Assembly (NCBI GenBank): GCA_040755975.1
Contig: JBFLZY010000002.1
Coordinates: 1 to 64,000, forward strand
Direction of reading: 5' to 3'
Source of the DNA: JAIMBK01 sp040755975
GTDB lineage: Bacteria; Bacillota; Desulfotomaculia; Desulfotomaculales; Nap2-2B
DNA: 64,000 bases
This document shows, piece after piece, positions 33,899 to 44,150 of this stretch. The position numbers and the translations under genes are program-made. The notes under the pieces were generated by a model. It had not been told where the DNA came from. It saw only the letters and a list, made by a program, of their open reading frames with translations, and did no database searches. Within the stretch, counting starts at the first letter, position 1. Every line of letters begins with the position of its first letter.

Positions 33899-35080
33899 AT
33901 GCCGCAGCCGGTAATCCTAAGCGCAGTAAGAACGCCGATCGCAAAAGAAAACGGAGCGTTAAAAGACGTTCCCCCCGAAGACTACGCCGCCCTGGTCATC
34001 AAAGAAGCCGTCCAAAGAAGCGGCATAAATAACCCCGGCATAATCGACGAAGTCATCTTCGGCCACTGCCTCGGGGCGGCGGGCTGCCTGGCCCGGGTGG
34101 CCCTTTTGAAGGCCGGCCTGCCGCTGGAGATCCCGGGCCTGACCGTGGACAGGCAGTGCGGCTCGGGATCGACGGCCGTCAACGTAGCCGCCGCCTTCAT
34201 TCAGGCCGGCGCCGGCGAGGTTTACGTCGCCGGCGGCGTGGAAAGCATGACCCGCCAGCCCTACCTTTTGGAAAAACCCGTAACCGCCTACCAGCGCAAC
34301 GCCCCCAGGTGGATCCAGCCGCGCCCCCTCGCCCCCGCCGAAATCGGCGACCCGCCCATGGGCATAACCGCCGAAAACGTCGCCGAAAGGTGGGGGATCA
34401 GCCGCGAAGAGCAGGACGAGTTCGCCTGCTTAAGCCAGCTCAAGGCGGCCAGAGCCCTAAAAGAAGGGCGCTTTCAAGAACAAATCGTTCCCGTCGTCAT
34501 CCCCCAAAAAAAGGGGGACCCCGTAATCTTCGATACGGACGAACACCCGCGCCCCAACACCACAAAAGAAGTCCTGGCCAAACTCCCCCCCGTCTTCAAG
34601 CCCGGGGGCACCGTCACCGCGGGGAACTCCTCGGGAATTAACGACGGGGCGGGAGCCCTGGTCCTGGCGAGCCTGGACAAAGCAAAACAAATGGGCCGAA
34701 AACCCCTGGCCGGGATCGTCTCCTTTGCCGCCGCCGGCGTGGACCCCAACATCATGGGCATCGGCCCCGTGCCGGCCACCCGCAAGGCCCTGGCCAGAGC
34801 CGGCCTCGCCTTAAACGACCTGGACGTAATCGAACTGAACGAAGCCTTTGCCGCCCAGTCCATCGCCTGCTGCCGGGAACTGGGCATCGACTGGCGCGAC
34901 CAGGAAAAGTTCAACCCCAACGGAGGAGCCATCGCCCTCGGGCACCCCATCGCCGGCAGCCTGGCCATTCTGATGGTCAAGGCCGTCTACGAGCTGCACC
35001 GCCGGGGGGGCCGGTACGCCCTGGTGACCGCCTGCTGCGGCGGCGGGCAGGGAGTGGCGACGGTGATCGAGCGGTATTAA
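33899..35080 (+). CDS. Thiolase (acetyl-CoA C-acetyltransferase)
   Basis: The protein has 393 residues. Nucleophilic Cys87 lies in '[12 protein letters not shown]'. 'NEAFAAQS' and '[13 protein letters not shown]' supply the catalytic His region. The second Cys lies in 'CCGGGQG', where CIGGGQG or CGGGGQG is usual. It cleaves 3-ketoacyl-CoA to acetyl-CoA plus a shortened acyl-CoA. The spacing to the acyl-CoA dehydrogenase is 34 bases, consistent with one operon. Confidence 0.94.
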   Translation: MPQPVILSAVRTPIAKENGALKDVPPEDYAALVIKEAVQRSGINNPGIIDEVIFGHCLGAAGCLARVALLKAGLPLEIPGLTVDRQCGSGSTAVNVAAAFIQAGAGEVYVAGGVESMTRQPYLLEKPVTAYQRNAPRWIQPRPLAPAEIGDPPMGITAENVAERWGISREEQDEFACLSQLKAARALKEGRFQEQIVPVVIPQKKGDPVIFDTDEHPRPNTTKEVLAKLPPVFKPGGTVTAGNSSGINDGAGALVLASLDKAKQMGRKPLAGIVSFAAAGVDPNIMGIGPVPATRKALARAGLALNDLDVIELNEAFAAQSIACCRELGIDWRDQEKFNPNGGAIALGHPIAGSLAILMVKAVYELHRRGGRYALVTACCGGGQGVATVIERY

Positions 35081-35171
35081 GAAGCCGGTGCCAGAAAAAG
35101 CCGGTCAAAAGGGTACTATATATGGTTATTATATATTAAATTATTGGAAAAATATGGTGAGGTGCATTGAA

Positions 35172-35945
35172 TTGGAGTACACGAACATTATTGTAGAGCT
35201 GGATGAAAAAGTTGCCCTTGTGACCCTTAACCGCCCGCCCGTAAACAGCATCAACTCCGGTTTGCTGGAGGAGCTCAACGACATTCTGGATAAGCTGGCC
35301 CAGAGCCAGGAAGCAAGGGTGCTGGTAATTACGGGTGCGGGTGAAAAGGCTTTTTCGGCGGGAGCCGACATTACCGAGTTTGCCGAGATCAGGGCGGGAA
35401 AAAAGCGGGCCGTTGACGTTCACGATCTCTTCTTTAAAATTGAAAATTTGACCAAACCGGTCATTGCAGCCATTAACGGTTATGCCCTGGGGGGCGGCTG
35501 CGAGCTGGCGATGAGCTGCCACCTGCGCATCGCCGCCCGGGAGGCCAAAATTGGCCTGCCGGAGGTCCGCCTGGGCATTATTCCCGGGTGGGGCGGCACC
35601 CAGCGCCTGCCCAGGCTTATTGGGAAAGCCAAAGCTTTGGAGCTGATGCTGACCGGTGACCACATTAGCGCCGAAGAAGCCATGCGCCTCGGGCTGGTAA
35701 ACAAGGTTGTGCCGGGGGTGGAGCTTATGGACGAAACGAGGAAGCTGGCCGGGCGGCTGGCCAGCGGTGCACCTCTTGCCATGCAGGCTATTTTAAGGGC
35801 CGTGACCAAGGGGTTGGAGGTGCCCATCGAGGAAGGAATTAAATTTGAAAAGGAAGGAACGGCCCTGGTTTTCTCCAGCGAGGACGCCAAAGAAGGATCG
35901 AAGGCCTTCCTGGAGAAGCGGGCGCCGGTGTTCACGGGCCGGTAG
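35172..35945 (+). CDS. Enoyl-CoA hydratase (crotonase family)
   Basis: The protein has 257 residues from TTG 35172, which follows GAGGTG by 7 bases; longer in-frame starts to 35088 lack conservation. The oxyanion-hole 'AFSAGADITEF' is present. Both catalytic Glu residues are conserved (GGGCELAMS and LPEVRLGIIPGWGGTQ). It hydrates crotonyl-CoA or similar enoyl-CoA to 3-hydroxyacyl-CoA and completes the beta-oxidation set in this operon. Confidence 0.93.
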   Translation: MEYTNIIVELDEKVALVTLNRPPVNSINSGLLEELNDILDKLAQSQEARVLVITGAGEKAFSAGADITEFAEIRAGKKRAVDVHDLFFKIENLTKPVIAAINGYALGGGCELAMSCHLRIAAREAKIGLPEVRLGIIPGWGGTQRLPRLIGKAKALELMLTGDHISAEEAMRLGLVNKVVPGVELMDETRKLAGRLASGAPLAMQAILRAVTKGLEVPIEEGIKFEKEGTALVFSSEDAKEGSKAFLEKRAPVFTGR

Positions 35946-36081
35946 GGAAAACTGCGGCGGGTTTTTAACCCCCGGTATAAAGGGCTGAAGTTCTGAAAAA
36001 AAGGACGGGGTGCTTCAGCCCGGAAGGAAAATTCGTAAGAGTTTTCAAAACTTTGCTCATATTAAGGGGAGGTTGAAAATA

Positions 36082-36984
36082 GTGGCGAGCCCGGAAAGTC
36101 TGGCGATCCGGCAGTTTCTGGTGAACTACAAAAAGAGCAAGTCCGGGAAGCAGTTTTCAGCTGAAGAATCAAGACGGGAACTGGAGGCGATGTTCGGCAA
36201 CAGGCCCCTCGATCCGGATGTGCGGGTCGAAAAGATTGCGGTGGAAGGGATTCCCGCCGAGTGGGTGAGCGCGCCAGGCGCAGCGCAGGATCGTGCGATC
36301 CTGTACCTCCACGGCGGCGGGTACTGCATGGGGAGCTGCAACACGCACCGGGGAATGGCGGCCAAACTTTCCCGGGCCGCGTCCGCCCGGGCTCTGCTCA
36401 TAGAGTACCGGCTCGCCCCGGAGAATCCTTTCCCGGCCGCGCTGGAGGATGCCGTCTCCGCTTACCGGTGGCTGATTTCGTCGGGGTTCGCCCCCGGGAG
36501 TGTCGCAGTAGCCGGAGACTCGGCCGGCGGAGGGCTTGCCGTGGCTACACTCGTCAAGCTGCGGGACGAAGGAGATCCCCTGCCCGCCGCCGCCGTGCTG
36601 ATGTCTCCGTGGACGGACCTGGAAGGTACCGGGGAATCAATGAAGACCCGGGCGGAATTCGATCCCTGGCTGAGGCCGGAAGAGAGCAGGCCCATGGCCG
36701 CCCTTTACACTCGTGACCTGGACCCGCGCCATCCTTTGGTGTCCCCAATTTACGCCGATTTGCAGGGGCTTCCGCCAATGCTGGTTCACGTCGGCGAAGA
36801 CGAAATCCTCCTCGATGATTCGGTCCGCCTGGTTGAGCGGGCCCGCGCCGCCGGCGTTGAGGTGACGTTTAAAATCTGGGAGGGCATGTGGCACGTTTTC
36901 CAGGCTTTTGCGGAAAAGGTGCCGGAGGGGCGCCGGGCCATAGAAGAAATCGGGGAGTATGTGGCCGGGAAGCTTCGTTTTTAA
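36082..36984 (+). CDS. Alpha/beta hydrolase, hormone-sensitive-lipase family esterase
   Basis: The protein has 300 residues from GTG 36082 (GGGGAGG upstream). The oxyanion HGGG lies in '[10 protein letters not shown]', the nucleophile in GDSAGGG, the acid in EDEILLDDS and the His in GMWHVFQ, as in bacterial HSL (family IV) esterases. No signal peptide, so it acts in the cytoplasm on short-chain esters or possibly lactones. Its place after the beta-oxidation genes suggests it frees the acid that the ligases activate. The following 264 bases contain only a 35-codon frame that I do not trust. Confidence 0.88.
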   Translation: MASPESLAIRQFLVNYKKSKSGKQFSAEESRRELEAMFGNRPLDPDVRVEKIAVEGIPAEWVSAPGAAQDRAILYLHGGGYCMGSCNTHRGMAAKLSRAASARALLIEYRLAPENPFPAALEDAVSAYRWLISSGFAPGSVAVAGDSAGGGLAVATLVKLRDEGDPLPAAAVLMSPWTDLEGTGESMKTRAEFDPWLRPEESRPMAALYTRDLDPRHPLVSPIYADLQGLPPMLVHVGEDEILLDDSVRLVERARAAGVEVTFKIWEGMWHVFQAFAEKVPEGRRAIEEIGEYVAGKLRF

Positions 36985-37248
36985 AGAATCCGGGCAGGAG
37001 CGGGCAGAGGTGGCAATTAGTGGATTTTTTCCTGGAGGATTTTATAGGGGCGGAGGTGGATGGCTTTTTACAATATGACCTGGAAAAAGCAATTACCAAT
37101 CACCCGGCAGCGGCAGAACGGGGGTAAGAATAGTTTTAAACGGAATACCTTACGGGGAAGGGGGATAAAGCAAGCCAAAATTTTTTAAAATTTTAAGGTT
37201 TAGGGCAGAAATTGAAAATTAAGTTTAAATGAATGGAGGTAAAGAAAA

Positions 37249-38568
37249 ATGCGAAAGAATGTTTTTTCTTTTATGGTGCTTGCTATCGCGTTGGCTTTAG
37301 CCCTGGCGGTTACCGCCTGCGGGAAAACTGCCAGCGAGCAAGGTAAAGGGGCTCAGGCGCCGGCTTCGGCGCAGCCGATCAAGATCGGGGTAGTCGGTCC
37401 GATGGGGTTCGTCCAGGGAGAGCACCACTGGCTGGGTGCTACAATGGTCGCCGAAGAAATCAATAAAGCAGGTGGAATTAAGGTAGGAGACAAGATGCGT
37501 CCCGTTGAGGTAGTTAAAATCGATACCAACGAGATCAACAGCGTTACCGACGCCGCCAGCGCCGTCGAACGCGCCCTGACGGTGGATAAGGTCAATTTCC
37601 TGGTGGGGGGCTTCCGGACGGAAGCTGTTTTGGCCATGCAGGAAGTGGCGATGGACTACAAGACCATTTTTATGGGCTGCGGGGCGGCGCACACGGAACT
37701 TTGCGACCGGGTGGAAAAGAACTACGACCGTTTTAAATACTGGTTCCGCGTTACGCCGTTGAACTCCAACTTACTGGCGAAGGTCGATTTTCTCCTCCTT
37801 GCGGAAGCGGCCAAAGCGCTCCGGGAGCAGTTGGGCATTCAGAAACCCAAGGTTGCCCACCTTGCCGAAAAAGCGGCCTGGGCCGATCCGATCGTTGCGG
37901 CCGCCGAAAAAACCATTCCCCAGATGGGGATGGAACTGGTGGGTACCTGGCGCCCTTCGGCCACGGCGACGGACGTTACCGCGGAGCTGAACGCCATTAA
38001 AGATTCCGGCGCGCAGATCATTTTCGCAACTTTGTCCGGTCCCGTGGGAGTTGTTGTCGGCAGGCAGTGGGGTGAGCTCCAGATCCCGGCCATGCCCGTG
38101 GGTATTTTCGTTGAGGCGCAGAAAAAGGGTTGGTTGGAAGCCACGGGAGGCAAGGGAAACTACGTGGCCACCATGAACACTTACGCCCGGACGGCGATGA
38201 CGGACAAGACCATCTCCTTTTACGATGCGTTTGTCCAGCGCTCCGGCCAGTTCCCCACTTATAACGCCGGGACTTACGAAGCCATCAATATATTGAAGGA
38301 AGCTATAGAAAAGGCCGGAACATTAGAGGCGGACGCTCTTATTAAGGTGCTGGAAAGTGAGACATTCATTGGTACCGCAGGCAAGTTGAAGTTCGACAAA
38401 AAACACGACGTAACCTTCGGCCCGGGGTTCGTCACCTCTGTAGGCACTCAGTGGCAGGACGGGGAACTGGTAATGTTCTGGCCCAACGGTTGGGAAGGCG
38501 TTACCTACCCGGGGGCGAAGCCGTACAAGCTGGCCCCCTGGTTGGTGGAAAAGTATAAGAAGAAGTAG
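37249..38568 (+). CDS. ABC transporter substrate-binding lipoprotein (Liv/HAAT type)
   Basis: The protein has 439 residues. A signal peptide ends in the lipobox AVTAC, which anchors Cys24 to lipid. The rest is a type-I periplasmic-binding fold ('IKIGVVGPMGFVQGEHHWLG', 'GAQIIFATLSGPVG'). It captures the ligand outside the cell for the permeases and ATPases that follow. The family carries branched-chain amino acids, but many members carry aromatic or aliphatic acids. Two acyl-CoA ligases nearby point to a carboxylic acid ligand. Confidence 0.92.
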   Translation: MRKNVFSFMVLAIALALALAVTACGKTASEQGKGAQAPASAQPIKIGVVGPMGFVQGEHHWLGATMVAEEINKAGGIKVGDKMRPVEVVKIDTNEINSVTDAASAVERALTVDKVNFLVGGFRTEAVLAMQEVAMDYKTIFMGCGAAHTELCDRVEKNYDRFKYWFRVTPLNSNLLAKVDFLLLAEAAKALREQLGIQKPKVAHLAEKAAWADPIVAAAEKTIPQMGMELVGTWRPSATATDVTAELNAIKDSGAQIIFATLSGPVGVVVGRQWGELQIPAMPVGIFVEAQKKGWLEATGGKGNYVATMNTYARTAMTDKTISFYDAFVQRSGQFPTYNAGTYEAINILKEAIEKAGTLEADALIKVLESETFIGTAGKLKFDKKHDVTFGPGFVTSVGTQWQDGELVMFWPNGWEGVTYPGAKPYKLAPWLVEKYKKK

Positions 38569-38835
38569 GGGCGACACATGCAGAGGGCTGACAATGTCAG
38601 TCGTCAGTCGTCAGATGTCGGATGTCTGAAGACTGCCTTTGAGACAATGTTGCGTTTCATGCTTTGTTTTTGCGTCTGACGTCCGGCTACCGAATGTCTG
38701 AATTCGGACGCTGCCAAAAAAGAAGGCTGCAGGCGAGGGGGCTTTTCGGCAGCCTTCGGAAAGCTCCCCGCCCTCTTTTGATTAATTGGGGTGCACTTCA
38801 AAAGTTCATCAGCGAGAGGGGTTTTAGAATTCCTT
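38569..38835. other. Intergenic region with short tandem repeats and a hairpin
   Basis: GTCAGTC-type units repeat at about 38594-38615, with related words to 38700. A 9-bp stem (38722-38730 with 38748-38756) is preceded by an A run and would act as a terminator only on the minus strand. It separates the binding-protein gene from the permease genes. Confidence 0.4.
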
Positions 38836-39705
38836 ATGCTTGCCAATATTTTTGTCGTGGGCCTGCTTAACGGCTGTGTGTACGCCCTTCTGGCCGCGGG
38901 TTTCAGTTTGATCTTCGGCGTCGGCCGGATTCTTCACCTTACTCATACCGCGTACTACATGCTTGCCGCTTACATCATTTTTCATCTCATCGGCGCCGCG
39001 GGGGTTTCCCCCGTTCCGGCCGTTTTTGTTTCCGTTCTCGCCACTACAATCGGCGGCGTGTTTTTTTACCGCCTGCTGATCGAGCCCGTGCGCGAACACG
39101 AAACGACGGTCTTGATCATGACTCTCGCCCTGGCCATGTTTTTCCAGGAAGTAATGCTCCTCATTTTCGGCGGTCATTTTCGAGGCGTTCCCGCTATGGT
39201 TGGGGGGTTTACAACCATCTGGGGCGTAAAGGTCACTTATCAGTATGTTTTAAGCCTGGTGACGATAGTTTTTGTTCTTACGGCAGTTTGGCTCCTTCTC
39301 TCCAAAACACGCCTGGGAATAGCGCTCAGAGCCACCGCGCAGGACAGGGAAGTGGCAAATTTAATGGGGATCAACGTAGGGCTTACGGCAACGCTTGCCA
39401 TGTTGATTGCGGTAGCCCTGGCCGCCATTGCCGGGGCGGTGGTTTCGCCTTTGTACGTCCTGGAGCCGGCGATGTGGACGCACCCCCTCGTTGTGGTCCT
39501 GGCGGTGGTCATTGTCGGAGGCATGGGGAGTATTAAAGGGAGCATCATGGCGGCCTTCATCCTGGCCTTTGCAGAAACCCTGATTGTTTTTCTGGTGCCC
39601 AACGGTGCCTTCTTGCGCGGCGCATTTTCTTTGTTCATCATGCTGGTCGTGCTGATGCTGAAGCCGGAAGGCCTTTACGGAGTATTTTTCGAGGGGGAGA
39701 GGTAA
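38836..39705 (+). CDS. Branched-chain-type ABC permease (LivH-like)
   Basis: The protein has 289 residues, very hydrophobic, with about 8 membrane segments. The start 'NGCVYALLAAGFSLIFGVG' and the cytoplasmic EAA-like loop 'LGIALRATAQDREVANLMGI' are typical of LivH. ATG 38836 is the first start at the conserved N-terminus. It forms the membrane channel with the LivM-like protein. Confidence 0.92.
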   Translation: MLANIFVVGLLNGCVYALLAAGFSLIFGVGRILHLTHTAYYMLAAYIIFHLIGAAGVSPVPAVFVSVLATTIGGVFFYRLLIEPVREHETTVLIMTLALAMFFQEVMLLIFGGHFRGVPAMVGGFTTIWGVKVTYQYVLSLVTIVFVLTAVWLLLSKTRLGIALRATAQDREVANLMGINVGLTATLAMLIAVALAAIAGAVVSPLYVLEPAMWTHPLVVVLAVVIVGGMGSIKGSIMAAFILAFAETLIVFLVPNGAFLRGAFSLFIMLVVLMLKPEGLYGVFFEGER

Positions 39706-39708
39706 GAA

Positions 39709-40743
39709 GTGGCACTTTTCAGCTGGTTGATTAAATATTTAAGCAAGGAAGTTTTCCCCCTGCCGACACGTATGTTCGCCTTCGCCTGCCTGGTCTTTCT
39801 GCTTTTTTTACCCCTTTTCACCCGGGATCCCTATCTTCTCCGGATATTGATCCTGGCCAATATCTTTGCCGTTTTCGCCGCCAGTTGGGACCTGCTTTCC
39901 GGCTACGTCGGCCAGATTAATCTGGGTCACGCCCTGTTTTTCGGCGTTTCTGCCTACGCTTCCGCCATTCTCAATCTTAAACTCGGCTGGCCCCCCCTGC
40001 TGACGGTGCCGGTAGGCGCGCTGCTGGCCGTTCTGGCGGGCCTGGTGGTGGGGGTTCCTGCTTTGAGGTTGAAGGGTCCTTACCTTGCGCTGGCTACCCT
40101 GGCCCTGCCGGTTATCCTCATGGGAGTGGTGTTTATGTTCCCGGGGTTAACCGGCGGTGAATTAGGGATTTCGGGAGTCGCCCGGCTGGCGAAAACCCGG
40201 GTTGCGGAATATTATTATACCTATTTTCTGATGGTAGCGCTTATTGTAATCATCTGGAAAATTACCGATTCCAAGGTCGGCCTGATCTTCCACGCTATCC
40301 GCGAAGACGAGATAGCCGTGCGCGCATCCGGTATAAACACCACCTTTTATAAGCTTCTGGCTTTTTGCTTAAGCGGCCTTTTTGCCGGTATTGCCGGAGG
40401 CCTGTACGCCCATTTTATGCGGATTGCCGGCCCGGCCACTTTGGAAATGGTTACCTCGTTTCAAGCGGTGATCTGGACCATTTTCGGCGGCATCGCGACT
40501 GTTTACGGGCCTGTTGTGGGTGTGTTCATCCTCATTCCGGTGATGGAGTTGTTAAGGCTGGTTCCGGAAGTCAGGATGCTCGCTTTCGCTTTGATCTTGA
40601 TTCTGGTCTTGCGTTTTCTGCCGGAAGGAATTACGTCCTGGGTTCAGGACCGGCTGGAAAAGGAATGCCCGCGCTGCAAGGCGCGCAACGCTTTCACCCG
40701 CAGGCAGTGCCGGGTGTGTTTCGCCCCGCTTAAGAATGGTTAA
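39709..40743 (+). CDS. Branched-chain-type ABC permease (LivM-like) with C-terminal zinc ribbon
   Basis: The protein has 344 residues from GTG 39709 (GAGAGG upstream). LivM features are 'AASWDLLSGYVGQINLGHAL' and the EAA-like 'IREDEIAVRASGINTTFYK'. After the last membrane segment, residues 320-337 form CxxC-x10-CxxC, a zinc-ribbon-like knuckle that LivM proteins do not normally carry. It would lie on the cytoplasmic face, near the ATPases. Three bases separate it from livH. Confidence 0.92.
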   Translation: MALFSWLIKYLSKEVFPLPTRMFAFACLVFLLFLPLFTRDPYLLRILILANIFAVFAASWDLLSGYVGQINLGHALFFGVSAYASAILNLKLGWPPLLTVPVGALLAVLAGLVVGVPALRLKGPYLALATLALPVILMGVVFMFPGLTGGELGISGVARLAKTRVAEYYYTYFLMVALIVIIWKITDSKVGLIFHAIREDEIAVRASGINTTFYKLLAFCLSGLFAGIAGGLYAHFMRIAGPATLEMVTSFQAVIWTIFGGIATVYGPVVGVFILIPVMELLRLVPEVRMLAFALILILVLRFLPEGITSWVQDRLEKECPRCKARNAFTRRQCRVCFAPLKNG

Positions 40744-40779
40744 TCCGAAAAAGACAGCAAGGAGGAGAAAGTTGGTCCA

Positions 40780-42492
40780 ATGGATGCCAAAGAATTCTAT
40801 CTTTCGAAACCCTGGTTAAAGTTTTACCCTTCAGGAGTTCCCCATACGGTGGAGATTCCGCAGGTCCCGGTGACGGCTTTATTTGACGGGGCGGCGGAAA
40901 AGTACGGCGGTAAAGCCGCGCTTATTTTCTACGGCCAGGAAATCAGGTACCGGCAGCTGCGGGAGGAAGTCGACAGATTTGCCGCCGCGCTGGCCGATCT
41001 GGGCATCGGCAAGGGCCAAAGGGTGGCCTTATACCTGCTGAACAGCCCCCAGTTTGTCATTGCCTACTTTGGGATTTTAAAAACGGGCGCCACCGTATCT
41101 CCGATCAGTCCTGTCTACACCAGCATTGAAGTAAGACACCAGCTAAAGGATAGCGGGGCAAAAACAATAGTCTGCCAGGATATTCTCTACGAAAACGTGC
41201 AAAAAACCGGCCTTGATCTGGAAAACGTCATTCTCACCGGAGTGGAGGAATACTTACCTTCAGTCATGCGCTTTTTGGGGAAAGGGGTTTTGAAACGCCG
41301 CCTCGGCGACCGCAGTAAACCTCCGGAGGAGATTTACAAACGGAAGGGGTTCTACAAGCTTCAAGACCTGCTTAAAAAATATCCGCCCCGCCCCCCGGCA
41401 GCAACAATTGACCCCCGGGTGGACGTGGCAAGCCTTCCCTATACCGGCGGCACTACAGGTCCGTCCAAAGGGGTTCTTTTAACCCACGCCAATCTGGTCG
41501 CCTGCCAGCAGCAGATCCAGGCTTTTTGGGCGCCCGAAATTGAGGAAGGAAAAGAGGTTGTGATAGCCTTTTTGCCCTTTTACCACATTTACGGTCAGGT
41601 GGCAATCATGCTGAACAGCCTGATTTCCGGGTTAACGCTGGTTCTTTTTACAACCCCCGATTACGACGAAATACTGTACGCAATAGAAAAATATAACGCT
41701 ACTGTTTTTTACGGCGTGCCTACAATTTATGAATTTTTACGTGAGTACGAAAAAACGGTGCGAGTTAACTGGCAACGGCTAAAAGCGGTTGTCTGCGGTG
41801 CCGATACGCTGCACGATAAAACTGTAAACGGCTGGAGGCAGAGGACCGGAACGGACATTACCGAAGGCTACGGAATGACGGAAACCAGCGCGGTGAGCCA
41901 TATCACCCCTCCTGAACGCCCCAAGGTGGGTTCGTTCGGAGTGCCCATTCCGAACGTTCTGGCGGCCGTCGTCGATCCCGAAACGAACGCTTTTCTTCCT
42001 CCGGGGGAAGTGGGCGAGCTGATCATTTCCGGTCCGAACATTATGGAGGAGTACTGGCAGCAACCTGAGGAAACGGCCCGCGCCCTGATTGAGCTGGAAG
42101 GGCGGAAGTGGCTTAAGACCGGTGATCTGGCCCGGATGGATGAGGAAGGTTACTTTTACTTTTACGACCGGAAAAAGGACTTGATTAAATATAAAGGTTA
42201 TTCCGTTTTCGCGCGCGAAGTTGAAGAGGTTCTTTACAGCCACCCTCAGGTCAAGATGGCGGGGGTTATCGGGGTTCCCGATCCGAAGGTAGGGCAGATT
42301 ATCAAGGCCAACGTGGTCCTGTTCAGCGAGGCGCGGGGGAAGGTCTCCGAAGACGAGATTATCGCTTACTGCAGGGAAAGGCTGGCCCACTACAAGGTGC
42401 CGCAGATTGTCGAGTTCCGGGGTGAATTGCCCAAAACCGACGTGGGCAAGGTTTCCCGCCGGGAGCTGCGCGAAGAAGCGGAGGGGCTCTAA
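40780..42492 (+). CDS. Acyl-CoA synthetase (AMP-forming) within the transporter operon
   Basis: The protein has 570 residues with 'YTGGTTGPSKGVLLTH', 'EGYGMTETSAV', 'KTGDLARMDEEGYFYFYDRK' and the C-terminal catalytic Lys in TDVGKVSRR. It belongs to the same superfamily as the ligase at 27835 but is clearly different in sequence, with an extra segment at about 145-200. It lies between livM and livG, which suggests that the imported acid is activated on entry. The ATG is preceded by AAGGAGG at a slightly long distance. Confidence 0.92.
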   Translation: MDAKEFYLSKPWLKFYPSGVPHTVEIPQVPVTALFDGAAEKYGGKAALIFYGQEIRYRQLREEVDRFAAALADLGIGKGQRVALYLLNSPQFVIAYFGILKTGATVSPISPVYTSIEVRHQLKDSGAKTIVCQDILYENVQKTGLDLENVILTGVEEYLPSVMRFLGKGVLKRRLGDRSKPPEEIYKRKGFYKLQDLLKKYPPRPPAATIDPRVDVASLPYTGGTTGPSKGVLLTHANLVACQQQIQAFWAPEIEEGKEVVIAFLPFYHIYGQVAIMLNSLISGLTLVLFTTPDYDEILYAIEKYNATVFYGVPTIYEFLREYEKTVRVNWQRLKAVVCGADTLHDKTVNGWRQRTGTDITEGYGMTETSAVSHITPPERPKVGSFGVPIPNVLAAVVDPETNAFLPPGEVGELIISGPNIMEEYWQQPEETARALIELEGRKWLKTGDLARMDEEGYFYFYDRKKDLIKYKGYSVFAREVEEVLYSHPQVKMAGVIGVPDPKVGQIIKANVVLFSEARGKVSEDEIIAYCRERLAHYKVPQIVEFRGELPKTDVGKVSRRELREEAEGL

Positions 42493-42494
42493 CG

Positions 42495-43256
42495 ATGAGT
42501 TTCTTCGAGGTAAAAGGGCTGACCAAGCATTTTGGGGGCCTTACCGCCGTTAACAACGTCAGTTTCCACGTTGACCGGGATGAAATAGTAGGGCTGATCG
42601 GGCCGAACGGGGCCGGAAAAACGACGCTTGTTCGCCTGATCATGAAGATCTTGAAGCCTAACGCCGGGCACATTTTTTTCCGGGGCAGGGAAATTACCCG
42701 CTTGAAAACCTGGGAAGTGGTAGCTCTGGGAATTGCCGGCACGTTTCAAAACACCAGGCCTTTTAGGCGCCTGCCGATTATTGCCAACGTCATGGTACCC
42801 TGCCTGGGGCCCCGCGCTTCCAAGCGCGGCGAATGGGTAAAGCGGGTCGAAGCCAGGGCCATGGACGCGCTGGAGTTTGCCGGCATCTCCGACCTGGCTC
42901 TGGAGCCCGCTTCCAAACTGTCCCACGGCGACTTAAAGCGGCTGGAAATCGCCCGGGCGATCGCCACCGAGCCGGAATTGTTGATTCTTGACGAACCCTT
43001 TGCCGGTTTGAACCCTACCGAGACGGAACTGCTGGCCAAGTCGATCAGGCGCCTGCACCGCGGCGGCCGCTTCGGCCGCCTGCACAGCGAGGGAGTCGCC
43101 ATGATCATTATCGAGCACAAGCTTTCGGAGCTGATGAAAATCGTAGACAGGGTGATCGTCCTCCATTTCGGGCAGATCATTGCCGACGGCAGGCCCGAAG
43201 AAATAATCAACAACGAAAAAGTGATCGAGGCTTACATCGGGAAGGAGGTCGTCTGA
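42495..43256 (+). CDS. ABC transporter ATP-binding protein (LivG-like)
   Basis: The protein has 253 residues. Walker A is GPNGAGKTT, the signature is the variant LSHGDLKRLEIARA, and Walker B is 'LLILDEPFAGLNPTE'. A 'RGGRFGRLHSEG' stretch lies after the D-loop, slightly unusual for LivG. It powers the LivHM-like channel. The ATG is 3 bases after the ligase stop. Confidence 0.93.
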   Translation: MSFFEVKGLTKHFGGLTAVNNVSFHVDRDEIVGLIGPNGAGKTTLVRLIMKILKPNAGHIFFRGREITRLKTWEVVALGIAGTFQNTRPFRRLPIIANVMVPCLGPRASKRGEWVKRVEARAMDALEFAGISDLALEPASKLSHGDLKRLEIARAIATEPELLILDEPFAGLNPTETELLAKSIRRLHRGGRFGRLHSEGVAMIIIEHKLSELMKIVDRVIVLHFGQIIADGRPEEIINNEKVIEAYIGKEVV

Positions 43257-44006
43257 TTGCTGCTGGAAGTCGAAAACCTCTTCGTTTACTACGATACGGC
43301 GATGATTTTAAACGACGTCAGCCTGAAGGTTGCCGCCGGCGAGCTGGTCAGCCTGGTCGGACCCAACGGAGCGGGAAAAACAACCCTCCTGCGGGCCGTA
43401 ACGGGGCTGGTAAACTGGGAAAAGCAGGTTTTAAAAGGGGTTAAAGGGGGCAACATCCGCCTTTTGGGAAAGGTAAGTTTTAACGGAGAGAGGATCGAGC
43501 AGCTGCCTCCCCACGAAATCGCGCGCCGGGGACTGATCCACTGCCCCGAACGCCGCCGCCCCTTCGCCGAGATGACCGTTGCCGACAACCTGCAGGCCGG
43601 GGGTTATCTCTGCAGGGACAGGGCGGAATTCAACCGAAGGCTGGAAATGGTCTATAACCTGTTCCCGAGGCTGAAAGACCGGGCCGGGCAAATCGCGGGA
43701 ACACTGTCCGGAGGCGAGCAGCAGATGCTGGCCATCGGAAGGGCCTTAATGATGCAGCCGAAGCTTCTTTGCATCGATGAGCCTTCGCTGGGGCTGGCTC
43801 CGCAGGTTAAAAAGAATGTTTTTGAGCAGATCAAAGAAATCCAGGGGCGGGGGATAACCCTGCTCCTGATCGAACAAGACGTCAACCTCGCCTTTGCTCT
43901 GTCCACAAGGAACTATATTCTTTCCCACGGCAGGATCGTTGCGGAAGGAAGCAGCGAAAAGCTGCTCGGGGACGAGACGATAAGGAAATCTTTCCTGGGG
44001 TTATAA
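43257..44006 (+). CDS. ABC transporter ATP-binding protein (LivF-like)
   Basis: The protein has 249 residues. Walker A GPNGAGKTT, signature LSGGEQQMLAIGRAL and Walker B 'LLCIDEPSLGLAPQ' are complete. The insert 'KQVLKGVKGGNIRLLGK' after Walker A is longer than usual. The start is TTG 43257, directly after the livG stop and 8 bases after AAGGAGG. It is the second ATPase of the transporter. Confidence 0.93.
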   Translation: MLLEVENLFVYYDTAMILNDVSLKVAAGELVSLVGPNGAGKTTLLRAVTGLVNWEKQVLKGVKGGNIRLLGKVSFNGERIEQLPPHEIARRGLIHCPERRRPFAEMTVADNLQAGGYLCRDRAEFNRRLEMVYNLFPRLKDRAGQIAGTLSGGEQQMLAIGRALMMQPKLLCIDEPSLGLAPQVKKNVFEQIKEIQGRGITLLLIEQDVNLAFALSTRNYILSHGRIVAEGSSEKLLGDETIRKSFLGL

Positions 44007-44150
44007 GTGAAAGACGAAGGAAGGCTGACCCGTTAAGTAAAGGGTAATCTACCTCGGTTGGATTGGTGAGCCGATTTAACCGGCCGACTGTTGGAACGGG
44101 CTTATCTGCAGCCGTAAAGATGGGGCCAGGAAATTAAGGGGGAACGTGAG

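Noticed and set aside
36888..37127. A frame between the esterase and the binding-protein gene
   Set aside because: The first half is a shadow of the esterase gene. Only about 35 codons are independent, too few and featureless to call.
38594..38640. Tandem GTCAGTC-like units as a possible CRISPR or iteron array
   Set aside because: The units are too short and irregular, with no spacers and no replication or cas genes nearby.
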